23,331 bases of DNA from Pseudomonadota bacterium (lineage in GTDB: Bacteria > Pseudomonadota > Alphaproteobacteria > Rhizobiales > Xanthobacteraceae): the NCBI GenBank assembly GCA_023434095.1, contig JAEYTJ010000376.1, forward strand, positions 1 through 23,331. Reading direction: 5' to 3'. Positions 15,189 to 23,331 of this stretch are shown here, one piece after another. Position numbers and translations under genes: made by a program. The notes under the pieces were generated by a model. It saw nothing but the letters and a program-made list of their open reading frames with translations, was not told where the DNA came from and did not search any database. Position 1 is the first letter of the stretch, and each line of letters begins with the position of its first letter.

Positions 15189-17037
15189 GCCCACCGTCGG
15201 CGCCATGCTCCGCGAGGCGTGGGCCGACCTCCAGCCCACGCCCGGTCGCTTCGCCATGACCTGGCGGGTGGCGTTGCTGTGCGCGCTCGTCTGCGGCACG
15301 GCGATGCTCTACAAGGTGCCGGAATCGGCGATCAGCTGTTATCTCATCATCTTCCTGATGCGGCCCAACGGCGCGGAGAATGTCGGGCAGGCGCTCGGCC
15401 TCATCGTCCTCGTCAGCCTCATCGTCCTCCTCATCGCACCGATCATCCAGTGGACGGCGGAGCTGCCGCTGCTGCGGATCGCGGTGATCGCAGCCACCTC
15501 CTTTGCCTTTCTCTACCTCAGTTCGGCGTCGCAACTGGGCGAAATCGGCGCCATCATCGCCCTCGTCATCGCCTTCGTGCTGACCCTCGTCGACCAGGTG
15601 CCGGCCGGCGAGATCGTCACGCGCGGCCTGCTCTATGCCTGGCAGATGGCGGTCATGCCGATGGTATTGCTCGCGATTTTCTCCATGGTGCTGGGCACCT
15701 CTCCGCACCGCCTGTTGCGCGAGACGCTGGCGCGCCGGCTCGACGCGGCGGCATCGGCGCTCGCCGGCCGGGGGCGGCGGGCGCTCAACGCGGCGCTGGA
15801 GGAAGGGCTGGAGGGAGACGCCAAGCAGATCATGCTGGCGCGGCTGTTCCACACGGCGCCGGACCGCGAGATCGGCTGGATTTCTACTTCCACAGCAACG
15901 GTTTACCGGCTTCTTCTGGCGGTGGCGGCGCTGCCGGCCGGGTTCGCAGACACAGCGCTGGCGCAGCGGTGCCGGGCGGCGGCCGCGTCCGTCCGCGCCG
16001 GCGGTCGTCCCGCTTCCGATGGCGCCAACGGGGAGGGCGAGGGCACCCGCGTCGACATCGAGCAGGCGTTGGCCGACCTCGGAAAAGAGAGCAGCGGCAA
16101 GGGCTTGGTCGCCGCGAAGCCGCCCTTTCTCGCGCCCGACGCCTTCACCAATGCCGACCACCAGCGCTATGCGCTCAAGACCACGGCGGCGGCGATCGCC
16201 TGCTACCTCGTCTATTCGCTGATCGACTGGCAGGGCATCCACACCGCCATGGTCACCTGCTACGTCGCCGCGCTCGGCACGACGGGCGAGACCGTGCACA
16301 AGCTGGCGCTGCGCATCACCGGCTGCCTGATCGGGGCGGCGATGGGGCTCGCGGCGATCCTGTATATTATCCCGCATCTTCAATCGGTTGGCGGGCTGAT
16401 GGCGCTGGTGTTCGCCGGCGTGCTGGTCGCCGCCTGGGTGTCGTCGGGCAGCGAGCGGATCTCTTATGGCGGCGTTCAGATCGGCCTCGCCTTCCTGCTC
16501 ACCATCCTCGACGGTTTCGGCCCCAGCACCGACATGGACGCCGCGCGCGACCGCGTCGTCGGCATCCTGCTCGGCAATCTCGTCGTCTATCTCGTCTTCA
16601 CCCAGATCTGGCCGAAAAGCGCGGTCGCCGACGTGCGCGAACGGCTTTCGCGCGCACTGGCGTCACTGGCGCGACTGGCGTCACTGGACCCCACGACCCG
16701 CAAGCAGGCGGTCAGCGAGGCCGCGACGGTGGAGATGGAACTCGCCCGGGCGCGCGAGGTGCTCGCGCTGCTGCCTTTCGAGCCGAGGCGCCAGCGCCCG
16801 CCGCAGGCGCTCGTCCGCCAGCTGGATCGACTGGTGGAGGAGGCCGGGGCGGTATTGCCCCCGCTGATGTTCGCCCCGGCCGTTCCGCCCGAGACCGCGC
16901 CGTGCCTTGCCGCAGCGGCCGAGGATGTCTGCCGTCGCGAGGCCGGGAAGGGGGCGCCGGCGGCGCTGTCCGGCGACGAGGCTCCCGATGCGCTCGCCCG
17001 CCGCGCCGAGCGCATTGCCTCACTGGCGGCGGGGTAG
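15172..17037 (+). CDS. mdtO: FUSC-family inner-membrane efflux transporter
   Basis: The 621-residue protein has two halves, each with a bundle of about six helices (about 31-175 and 335-479). A cytoplasmic segment (about 180-330) separates them, and a soluble C-terminal part follows (480-621). This is the fusaric-acid-resistance/aromatic acid exporter (FUSC) architecture of AaeB and MdtO. The second half contains DWQGIHTAMVTCYVAALGTTGETVHKL-like sequence (352-378), characteristic of MdtO, and SYGGVQIGLAFLL. It is about 60 residues shorter than E. coli MdtO (683). The ATG overlaps mdtN. The middle segment carries a Gly-rich, weakly conserved stretch (277-292). A short near-repeat of CTGGCG triplets around 16657-16690 encodes Ala/Leu/Ser repeats. 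Transport is probably proton-driven. Confidence 0.92.
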   Translation: MTRIAEPTVGAMLREAWADLQPTPGRFAMTWRVALLCALVCGTAMLYKVPESAISCYLIIFLMRPNGAENVGQALGLIVLVSLIVLLIAPIIQWTAELPLLRIAVIAATSFAFLYLSSASQLGEIGAIIALVIAFVLTLVDQVPAGEIVTRGLLYAWQMAVMPMVLLAIFSMVLGTSPHRLLRETLARRLDAAASALAGRGRRALNAALEEGLEGDAKQIMLARLFHTAPDREIGWISTSTATVYRLLLAVAALPAGFADTALAQRCRAAAASVRAGGRPASDGANGEGEGTRVDIEQALADLGKESSGKGLVAAKPPFLAPDAFTNADHQRYALKTTAAAIACYLVYSLIDWQGIHTAMVTCYVAALGTTGETVHKLALRITGCLIGAAMGLAAILYIIPHLQSVGGLMALVFAGVLVAAWVSSGSERISYGGVQIGLAFLLTILDGFGPSTDMDAARDRVVGILLGNLVVYLVFTQIWPKSAVADVRERLSRALASLARLASLDPTTRKQAVSEAATVEMELARAREVLALLPFEPRRQRPPQALVRQLDRLVEEAGAVLPPLMFAPAVPPETAPCLAAAAEDVCRREAGKGAPAALSGDEAPDALARRAERIASLAAG

Positions 17038-17040
17038 GGC

Positions 17041-18582
17041 ATGGACGCACCGCGCCCCACCCTCCGTTCCCGAACCGTCCCGCTCGGGCTGCTGCTGGCA
17101 GGCCTGCTGCTGGCCGGCTGCGCGACCAGCGCCCTGAAAACCGCACCGCAGGATCCCGCACAGCCGTGGACGCCGGAGGCAAGCACCGCCGCCATTGCCG
17201 AGACCGATGCGGTGGGGACGTCGGCAAAGGTGTTCAGCGTGCCGGCCGATCCGGAAGTCGCGCAGATGCAGGCGACGCCGGGCATCGATCCCCGCCGTGC
17301 CTACGGACTGCCCGAACTCATCGACATCGCGCAGATGCAGAACCCGTTGACCCGCATCGCATGGCAGCAGGCGCGGCAGGCGGCGCTGACAACCGGCATG
17401 GTGGAGGCGACCTATCTGCCCTTCATTTCCGCCAATGTGATTGGCGGCTGGCAGGAGGTGTCCTCGACCCTGCCCGTGGCGGTGGGCAGCGTGAATCAGG
17501 TGTCCAGCCGGATCGAGGGCGTGTCGCCCCAGGTGGCCCTGCAGTGGCTGGTGTTCGATTTCGGACAGCGCGACGCGCTGCACACGACCGCCCGCCACAA
17601 CGCCACCGCCGCCAACATCCTGTTCAACGGCACGCATCAGAAGATCATCCACGATGTGACGCGCGCCTATTTCCTGTACGGCGCGGCCCGCAGCCGGGTG
17701 CGGATCGCCGAACAGAACGCCGCCAACGCCCGGAAGATTTCCGCGGCGGCGCAGGCCCGCAACGAGCAGGGACGCGGCACCACGGTGGAGGTGGCGCAGG
17801 GGCGCCAGCTGGTGGCGCAGGCGCAGTTCGGCCTCGTGCAGGCGCAGGGCGCCGAGCGCGACGCCTATCAGCTTCTCATGGGTGCCATGGGCGTGTCGCC
17901 GCTGACGCGCATCAAAATCCGCGAGGCCGGCCGGCGGGCGCTGCCCGCCTCGGTAGGGACGCCGACCGAGGAGATGATCAAGGCGGCGCTGGCCCGGCGC
18001 CCCGACGTGCTGGCCTCCTTCTCCGCCATGAAGGCGAGCCGCTCCGCCATCGGCGCGGCCGAAGCCGAGTTCATGCCGAAAGTGTTTCTCGGCGCGGTGG
18101 CGGCGGGCGGCGATGCGAGCTTCAGCGCCACCGGCCTTCCCACCATCGGCCAGCAGGCTTCCGCCACCGGCGTGCTGCTGGGCGTGACGATGCCGCTCTA
18201 CGATGGCGGGCTGCGGGCGGCTCAGCTGAAGAAGGCGGAATCGCTGGCCGCCACCAGCGAGGCGACCTTCGAGGCGACCCGCGACGCGGCCGCCCGCGAG
18301 ATCGTCATCAGTGCCGACACGCTCCGCTCGGCGCTCGCCTCCTACCGGGCGGCGACTGCACTCGCGGAGGCCGCCGCCGTGACCTACGCAGCCGCATTGG
18401 GCGCCTATGAAAGCGGGATCGGTGACATCACCGCCGCCACCACCGCCGAGAGCGGATTGCTGACCGCCCGGCTCGCGCAGTCGGACGCCCATGCCGCCTC
18501 GCTGGTGGCGGCCGCAAATCTTGCCTTCGTGCTCGGCGCGATGACCTCGCGCGAGGTGCCTGCGGTACTGGAGGCCCGGTGA
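17041..18582 (+). CDS. mdtP: Outer-membrane efflux lipoprotein (TolC/NodT family)
   Basis: The 513-residue protein forms the outer-membrane channel of the pump. The N-terminal hydrophobic segment ends in the lipobox LAGC, making Cys27 the lipidated residue. Two OEP repeats follow (roughly 85-290 and 310-510). Typical motifs are LQWLVFDFGQRDAL (near 155-180) in the first repeat and TMPLYDGGLRAAQLKKAE in the second, each marking the beta-barrel strand entering the helical tunnel. Length compares with 488 in E. coli MdtP. The gene starts 4 bases after mdtO, preceded by AGGG, so ytcA-mdtN-mdtO-mdtP form one tight operon. A large stem-loop 13 bases after the stop may end the transcript or partly uncouple gadB. 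Confidence 0.93.
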   Translation: MDAPRPTLRSRTVPLGLLLAGLLLAGCATSALKTAPQDPAQPWTPEASTAAIAETDAVGTSAKVFSVPADPEVAQMQATPGIDPRRAYGLPELIDIAQMQNPLTRIAWQQARQAALTTGMVEATYLPFISANVIGGWQEVSSTLPVAVGSVNQVSSRIEGVSPQVALQWLVFDFGQRDALHTTARHNATAANILFNGTHQKIIHDVTRAYFLYGAARSRVRIAEQNAANARKISAAAQARNEQGRGTTVEVAQGRQLVAQAQFGLVQAQGAERDAYQLLMGAMGVSPLTRIKIREAGRRALPASVGTPTEEMIKAALARRPDVLASFSAMKASRSAIGAAEAEFMPKVFLGAVAAGGDASFSATGLPTIGQQASATGVLLGVTMPLYDGGLRAAQLKKAESLAATSEATFEATRDAAAREIVISADTLRSALASYRAATALAEAAAVTYAAALGAYESGIGDITAATTAESGLLTARLAQSDAHAASLVAAANLAFVLGAMTSREVPAVLEAR

Positions 18583-18595
18583 GAACCTCGCACCC

Positions 18596-18643
18596 GGCAT
18601 GGCGCCTCGGGCGACGCTTGCTTGCGTTCGCCGTCCCCATGCC
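18596..18643. terminator. Large stem-loop between mdtP and gadB
   Basis: The outer stem GGCATGG (18596-18602) pairs with CCATGCC (18637-18643). The inner stem GGCGACGC (18610-18617) pairs with GCGTTCGCC (18624-18632) around a 6-base loop with one bulged T (18627). There is no T-run on either side, so it is a weak intrinsic terminator at best. A role as attenuator, processing site or leader structure for gadB is equally possible. It lies about 40 bases before the gadB start codon. Confidence 0.55.
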
Positions 18644-18684
18644 GCTTACTCCAGCGACTTCACCAGCCTGAAAGGACGCCAGCC

Positions 18685-20091
18685 TTGACGCCCGAAAAGT
18701 CCAGCGCCGCTTTGCGCGACGATCTCCTCGACGACATCTACTCCTCGCCCGACCTGCTCGGGATGCTGCCCAAGTCGGGTTTTCCGGCCGTGCAGAGGGA
18801 GCCGCGCCACGTGTTCGCGGCGGTGCGCGACGAGCTGATGCTGGACGGCAATTCGCGCCAGAACCTCGCCACCTTCTGCCAGACCTGGGTCGACGACGAG
18901 ATCCGCGACCTGATGGACCTGTCGATCGACAAGAACATGATCGACAAGGACGAGTATCCGCAGACCGCGGAGATCGAGGCGCGCTGCGTGCGCATGCTGG
19001 CCGACCTGTGGAACGCGCCCGATCCGCTGACCACGCTCGGCTGTTCCACCGTCGGCTCGTCGGAAGCGGCGATGCTGGGTGGCCTCGCCCTCAAATGGCA
19101 GTGGCGCAAGCGCCGCGCCAAGGAGGGCAAGCCGGCCGACAGGCCCAATATGATCTGCGGCCCGGTGCAGATCTGCTGGCATAAGTTCGCCCGCTATTTC
19201 GACGTCGAACTGCGCGAGATTCCGCTCGAAGGCGACCGGCTGATCATGACCCCGGAGGAAGTGCTCGCCCGCGTCGACGAGAACACGATCGGCGTGGTGC
19301 CGACGCTCGGCGTGACCTTTACCTGCCAGTACGAGCCGGTGAAGGCGGTGAGCGACGCGCTGGACCGGCTGCAGGCCGAGACCGGGCTGGACATTCCCAT
19401 CCATGTCGACGGCGCCTCGGGCGGCTTCCTCGCCCCCTTCTGCGCCCCCGAACTCGCCTGGGACTTCCGCCTGCCGCGGGTGAAGTCGATCAACACCTCC
19501 GGCCACAAGTTCGGCCTCGCCCCGCTGGGCGTGGGCTGGGTGATCTGGCGCGAGGCAGCGGACTTGCCGCCGGAACTCGTCTTCGACGTGAACTATCTCG
19601 GCGGCGACATGCCGACCTTCGCGCTCAACTTCTCGCGCCCCGGCGGGCAGGTGGTCGCGCAGTACTACAATTTCGTCCGGCTGGGCCGCGAGGGCTACGC
19701 GAAGATCCAGAACGCCTGCTACGACACGGCCGAATATCTCGCCCGCGAGATCGCGGCGCTCGGTCCGTTCGAGATTCTCTATGATGGCGATCGCCACACC
19801 GGCATTCCGGCGCTGTGCTGGAAGCTGAAGGACGACAAGGGTTTCGGCGGCTACACGCTCTACGATCTGGCGGATCGGCTGAGGTCGCGGGGCTGGCAGG
19901 TGCCGGCCTATTCCATGCCGGCCAACCGGCAGGACCTCGTCATCCAGCGGATTCTCGTGCGTCACGGCGTGAGCCGCGATCTCGCCAGCCTGCTGCTCGA
20001 CGATTTCCGTCGCGCGCTCGACTTCTTCGCCAAGCATCCGGTCACGCACCCGCTCACCGACGACGAGGCGGCGGGGTTCAATCACAACTGA
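18685..20091 (+). CDS. gadB: Glutamate decarboxylase (PLP-dependent)
   Basis: The enzyme converts glutamate to GABA and CO2, consuming a proton in the cytoplasm. The 468-residue protein aligns with E. coli GadB (466) almost without gaps: DGNSRQNLATFCQTW (54-68), LGCSTVGSSEAAMLGG (118-133), CGPVQICWHKFARY (158-171) and HVDGASGGFLAPF (240-252). The PLP lysine is in SGHKFG (Lys275). Penultimate His467 matches E. coli His465, which blocks the active site at neutral pH. A TTG at 18685 is the start, with AAAGGA 9 bases upstream and the length agreeing; an earlier TTG at 18622 would fall inside the stem-loop. No gadC antiporter is in the window. The gene lies 102 bases after mdtP and may be partly cotranscribed with it. 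Confidence 0.96.
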   Translation: MTPEKSSAALRDDLLDDIYSSPDLLGMLPKSGFPAVQREPRHVFAAVRDELMLDGNSRQNLATFCQTWVDDEIRDLMDLSIDKNMIDKDEYPQTAEIEARCVRMLADLWNAPDPLTTLGCSTVGSSEAAMLGGLALKWQWRKRRAKEGKPADRPNMICGPVQICWHKFARYFDVELREIPLEGDRLIMTPEEVLARVDENTIGVVPTLGVTFTCQYEPVKAVSDALDRLQAETGLDIPIHVDGASGGFLAPFCAPELAWDFRLPRVKSINTSGHKFGLAPLGVGWVIWREAADLPPELVFDVNYLGGDMPTFALNFSRPGGQVVAQYYNFVRLGREGYAKIQNACYDTAEYLAREIAALGPFEILYDGDRHTGIPALCWKLKDDKGFGGYTLYDLADRLRSRGWQVPAYSMPANRQDLVIQRILVRHGVSRDLASLLLDDFRRALDFFAKHPVTHPLTDDEAAGFNHN

Positions 20092-20097
20092 GCGTAC

Positions 20098-20125
20098 GGC
20101 CGGGCCCCTGCGGCGCCCGGCCTTT
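20098..20125. terminator. Shared terminator between convergent gadB and putA
   Basis: A perfect 8-bp GC-rich stem GGCCGGGC (20098-20105) / GCCCGGCC (20115-20122) with a 9-base loop is followed by TTT on the rightward side. It begins 6 bases after the gadB stop and ends 11 bases before the putA stop. It probably terminates gadB transcription and, more weakly, putA transcription from the other side. Confidence 0.8.
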
Positions 20126-20133
20126 GCCCAGTG

Positions 20134-23100
20134 TCAGCCCAGCGTCATCAGGCTCGCATTGCCGCCGGCCGCTGCGGTGTTGGTGCTGGTGGAGCGCTCC
20201 AGCATCAGCAGATCGAGCGGATAGACGTCGCCCCGCGCAATGTCGTCCGGCGCGAGGCCGTGGACCAGCACGATCGGCCCCTCGCGCGCCGCGATCGCCT
20301 CGTTGAGCCGGCGCAGCGCGTCGCTGTCGCCCTCGAACAGAACGGCGTCGAACGTCGCGCCTTCGAGGCTGGGGGCGAGACTCACCCGGTCTTCCAGGCC
20401 GTTGGGGAGCGCGGGCATCTGGGAGCCCTCCAGCAGCACGCGATTGCCGGTGGCGAGCGCCGCCGCGATCTGCACGGCGAGACCCTTCCCGGTCGACGCC
20501 AGACACAGCACCGTGCCGCGCGGGGACAGGGCGTAGACGTTCCGCTCGCCCACGGGCCCGGGCAGTTCCACCTGGTGGCCGAAAGGCGCGTTCTCCAGTA
20601 CCCGGCCGCAGAGCGTCCGCGTCTCCGTGTCGGTCTGGAAGTCGACCCACAGGCGGGCCGGGGCAGGGGCTTCCCGTACCGGCAGCAGGGCGGCCGGGCG
20701 GCGCGACAGCAGCCGCCCGACATAGAGCGGCCCGCCGGCCTTCGGCCCGGTGCCGGAAAGCCCGTGGCCGCCGAAGGGCTGCACGCCGACAACCGCGCCG
20801 ATAATGTTGCGGTTCACATAGACGTTGCCGACCTCGATCCGCGCGCCAATGCGGGCAATGGTCTCGTCGATGCGGGTGTGGAGACCGAAGGTAAGGCCAT
20901 AGCCGGTGGCGTTGATGGCGTCGATCAGTCGATCCAGCCCATCGCGGGAGTAGCGCACCACATGCAGAACCGGGCCGAACACCTCGCGCGTGAGGTCGCC
21001 GATGTCCGAAATCTCGATCAGCGTCGGCGGCACGAAGGTGCCGTGCGCGGCTTCCTCGCCGAGGGGAAGCTGTTCCACCCGGCAGCCGGCCTTGCGCAGG
21101 CGCTCGATATGGGCCTCGATTCCCGCCTTGGCCTCGGCGGAGATCACCGGGCCGATATCGGTCGACAGAAGCACGGGATTGCCGACGCTGAGCTCTTTCA
21201 GCGCGCCGCGGAGCATGGCCAGCATGCGGTCGGCGACATCTTCCTGCAGGCAGAGAACCCGCAGCGCGGAGCAGCGCTGGCCGGCGGAATCGAAGGCGGA
21301 GGAGAGCACGTCGGCCACCACCTGCTCGGCCAGCGCCGAGGAGTCGACAACCATCGCGTTTTGCCCGCCGGTCTCGGCGATCAGCGGGATGACGCTGCCA
21401 TCCGGGCTCAGCCGGGTGGCGAGCTGGCGCTGGATGAGCCGGGCGACTTCGGTGGAGCCGGTGAACATGACACCGCGCGTGCGGCTGTCGGCGACCAGTG
21501 CCGCGCCGATTTTCCCGTCGCCGGGAACGAGCTGCAGCGCACCGTCGGGCACGCCCGCCTCGCGCAGGATCTCCACTGCCGTGAAGGCGATGAGCGGCGT
21601 TTCCTCGGCCGGCTTCGCGACCACCGCATTGCCGGCGGCCAGCGCGGCGCTGATCTGTCCGGTGAAGATGGCCAGCGGGAAGTTCCACGGGCTGATGCAC
21701 ACCACGGGGCCGAGCGGTCGGTGGGTGTCGCTGGAATAGCTGTCGCGCACCTGCGCGCCGTAATAGCGCAGAAAGTCCACCGCCTCGCGGACCTCGCCGA
21801 CGGCGTTCGGGTAGGACTTGCCAGCCTCGCGGACGATGAGGCCGATGAGGGCAGGCAGGCGCGCTTCCATCAGCTCGGCGGCGCGGAACAGGCAGGCCGC
21901 CCGCTCGTCGGGCGGGGTAGACTGCCAGATCGGCGCGGCGGCATTGGCATAGGCCATCGCGCGGCTCGCCATCTCGGGCGTGGTCTCTTCCACCGAGCCG
22001 ACCGTATCGCGCAGGTCGGCGGGATTGAGCACCGTGCGGGTTGCGCCCTCCATGGTGAGAGGTCCCGCCAGCAGGGGTTTTGCGACGACCGGCGTCGCGC
22101 TGCCGGCGAGCAGAGCGGCCGCGAGCGAAGCGAGGCGCTGCTCGTTGGACAGGTCGAGCCCGGCCGCATTTCGCCGCTCGGCGCCGAAAAGATCGGCCGG
22201 GGCGGCAATGCCGGGATGGGGAGCGCCCACCGGCTCGATGCGCTGCGCGGCGTCGACCGGGCTTTCGATCAGCTCGTCGAGCGGGACATTCGCATCGGCG
22301 ATGCGGTTGACGAAGGAGGTGTTGGCGCCGTTCTCCAGCAGGCGGCGGACCAGATAGGCGAGGAGCGTCTCGTGGGTACCCACGGGCGCATAGATGCGGC
22401 ACGGGCGTCCGAGCTTCTCGCGGCCCACCACTTCCTCGTAGAGCGGCTCGCCCATGCCGTGCAGGCACTGAAATTCATATTGCCCGGCATAGTAGTTAGC
22501 TCCCGCCATCTCCATGATCGTGGCGAGCGTCTGGGCGTTGTGGGTGGCGAATTGCGGGAACACCGCATCCGGGGCCGCCAGCAGCTTGCGGGCGCAGGCG
22601 AGATAGGCGATGTCGGTGTGGACCTTGCGGGTATAGACCGGAAAGCCTTCCAGCCCGTCGACCTGCGCGCGCTTGATCTCGCTGTCCCAGTAAGCGCCCT
22701 TCACCAGCCGGATCATCAGCCGGTGGCCGGAGCGGCGGGCGAGATCGATGAGGAAATCGACCACATAGGGGCAGCGCTTCTGATAGGCCTGGATGACAAA
22801 ACCGATGCCGTTCCAGCCACTTAGCGCCTCGTCGAAACAAAGTGATTCAAGCAGGTCGAGCGAGATTTCCAGCCGGTCGGCCTCCTCGGCATCGATGTTG
22901 AGCCCGATGTCGTAGTGGCGCGCCAGCTTGGCGAGTGCCGCGACACGCGGCAGCAATTCATTGATAACGCGGGAATATTGCGCCCGGCTGTAGCGCGGGT
23001 GGAGTGCAGACAGCTTGATCGAGATGCCCGGCCCCTCATAGATGCCGCGCCCCGCCGATGCCTTGCCGATGGCGTGGATCGCCTGCTCGTAATCGGCGTA

Positions 23101-23331
23101 GTAGCGCTGCGCGTCCGCCTCCGTGGTGGCGGCTTCGCCAAGCATGTCAAAGGAATAGCGGAAACCCTTCGCCTCCATGCGGCGGGAGTTCGCCAGCGCC
23201 TCGGAGATCGTCTGGCCGGTGACGAACTGTTCGCCCATCATCCGCATGGCGACGTCGACGCCGCGCCGGATCAGAGGTTCGCCGCCGCGGCCGATGAGTT
23301 TGGTGAGAGCGCCAGTGAGGCCGGCCTCGCT
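20134..23331 (-). CDS. putA: Bifunctional proline dehydrogenase / glutamate-semialdehyde dehydrogenase, 5' end outside window
   Basis: PutA oxidises proline to glutamate in two steps, using FAD then NAD. The last 1065 residues are visible; the N-terminus, probably 100-250 residues, lies beyond the right edge, so I cannot tell whether a DNA-binding ribbon-helix-helix domain is present. The visible part opens in the proline dehydrogenase barrel (LIGRGGEPLIRRGVD). It contains ISIKLSALHPRYSRAQY, RLVKGAYWDSEIKRAQ, FATHNAQTL and the substrate-binding RRLLENGANTSF. The aldehyde dehydrogenase half has the general-base region ETGGQNAMVVDSSAL and the nucleophile Cys in SAGQRCSALR. About 200 extra C-terminal residues end in ERSTSTNTAAAGGNASLMTLG-like sequence, placing it with long (type B or C) PutAs rather than the roughly 1000-residue minimal type. 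It is convergent with gadB. Confidence 0.96.
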   Translation of the reverse strand, partial: SEAGLTGALTKLIGRGGEPLIRRGVDVAMRMMGEQFVTGQTISEALANSRRMEAKGFRYSFDMLGEAATTEADAQRYYADYEQAIHAIGKASAGRGIYEGPGISIKLSALHPRYSRAQYSRVINELLPRVAALAKLARHYDIGLNIDAEEADRLEISLDLLESLCFDEALSGWNGIGFVIQAYQKRCPYVVDFLIDLARRSGHRLMIRLVKGAYWDSEIKRAQVDGLEGFPVYTRKVHTDIAYLACARKLLAAPDAVFPQFATHNAQTLATIMEMAGANYYAGQYEFQCLHGMGEPLYEEVVGREKLGRPCRIYAPVGTHETLLAYLVRRLLENGANTSFVNRIADANVPLDELIESPVDAAQRIEPVGAPHPGIAAPADLFGAERRNAAGLDLSNEQRLASLAAALLAGSATPVVAKPLLAGPLTMEGATRTVLNPADLRDTVGSVEETTPEMASRAMAYANAAAPIWQSTPPDERAACLFRAAELMEARLPALIGLIVREAGKSYPNAVGEVREAVDFLRYYGAQVRDSYSSDTHRPLGPVVCISPWNFPLAIFTGQISAALAAGNAVVAKPAEETPLIAFTAVEILREAGVPDGALQLVPGDGKIGAALVADSRTRGVMFTGSTEVARLIQRQLATRLSPDGSVIPLIAETGGQNAMVVDSSALAEQVVADVLSSAFDSAGQRCSALRVLCLQEDVADRMLAMLRGALKELSVGNPVLLSTDIGPVISAEAKAGIEAHIERLRKAGCRVEQLPLGEEAAHGTFVPPTLIEISDIGDLTREVFGPVLHVVRYSRDGLDRLIDAINATGYGLTFGLHTRIDETIARIGARIEVGNVYVNRNIIGAVVGVQPFGGHGLSGTGPKAGGPLYVGRLLSRRPAALLPVREAPAPARLWVDFQTDTETRTLCGRVLENAPFGHQVELPGPVGERNVYALSPRGTVLCLASTGKGLAVQIAAALATGNRVLLEGSQMPALPNGLEDRVSLAPSLEGATFDAVLFEGDSDALRRLNEAIAAREGPIVLVHGLAPDDIARGDVYPLDLLMLERSTSTNTAAAGGNASLMTLG

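Noticed and set aside
16657..16690. Tandem repeat of CTGGCG-type units inside mdtO
   Set aside because: Only a few imperfect units, in frame, encoding an Ala/Leu/Ser-rich helix; ordinary codon-biased coding sequence.
15219..18410. Very long rightward open frame (over 1000 codons) overlapping mdtO and mdtP
   Set aside because: It is Arg-, Gly- and Ala-rich with no domain pattern, while the overlapping frames encode intact FUSC and TolC-type proteins with membrane helices and a lipobox.
20078..22468. Long leftward open frame overlapping putA in another phase
   Set aside because: Low-complexity Arg/Gly/Pro/Ala translation without motifs; the putA frame is unambiguous.

Overview
The window is GC-rich (by eye about two thirds G+C or more) and tightly packed. 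Protein sequences, codon usage and gene content point to an alphaproteobacterium, probably of the order Hyphomicrobiales (Rhizobiales); a Xanthobacteraceae-type organism such as Ancylobacter or Starkeya is possible, but that is a guess. I see no phage genes, transposases, insertion sequences or CRISPR arrays. The content is mostly metabolism, transport and stress functions.

Layout. (1) 1-1342, minus: 5' part of a circularly permuted ATP-grasp gene that leaves the window, divergent from (2) 1556-3356, plus: a stand-alone molybdopterin-binding (CinA N-terminal-like) protein, then xanthine-guanine phosphoribosyltransferase (gpt) and a small acidic protein of unknown function. (3) 3445-5679, plus: a DoxX-family membrane protein, formate-tetrahydrofolate ligase (fhs) and tRNA-Leu(UAA). 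(4) 5695-10522, minus: a five-gene operon read as ATPase, Tat-exported binding protein, two permeases and a short-chain dehydrogenase. It is a PotABCD-type importer of a polyamine-like or other small organic substrate plus an oxidoreductase, with two strong stem-loops between the binding protein and the permeases. (5) 10657-11535, plus: a divergent LuxR-type regulator, the natural candidate to control that operon; the shared intergenic region holds a palindrome and a long inverted repeat that reaches the regulator's ribosome binding site. (6) 11539-13549, minus: a choloylglycine-hydrolase-family amidase followed by a six-helix membrane protein built of three similar helix pairs. (7) 13862-18582, plus: a complete tripartite efflux operon ytcA-mdtN-mdtO-mdtP, in the same order as in Escherichia coli. 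(8) 18685-20091, plus: glutamate decarboxylase gadB, separated from mdtP by a large stem-loop. (9) 20134-23331, minus: most of the bifunctional proline dehydrogenase / glutamate-semialdehyde dehydrogenase putA, convergent with gadB across a shared terminator and running off the right edge.

How they may work together. The importer block (4-5) looks like a regulated uptake-and-oxidation unit for one unidentified substrate. Blocks 6-8 read as an envelope and stress-defence neighbourhood: an amidase that may act on bile salts, beta-lactams or N-acyl-homoserine lactones, a membrane partner, an aromatic/drug efflux pump and an acid-consuming decarboxylase. PutA makes glutamate, the substrate of GadB, so the two convergent genes are metabolically linked. 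The two parts most worth experimental attention are the amidase plus three-hairpin membrane protein pair facing the efflux operon, and the RNA/DNA structures around the LuxR and importer genes. No clearly new system is evident from sequence alone.
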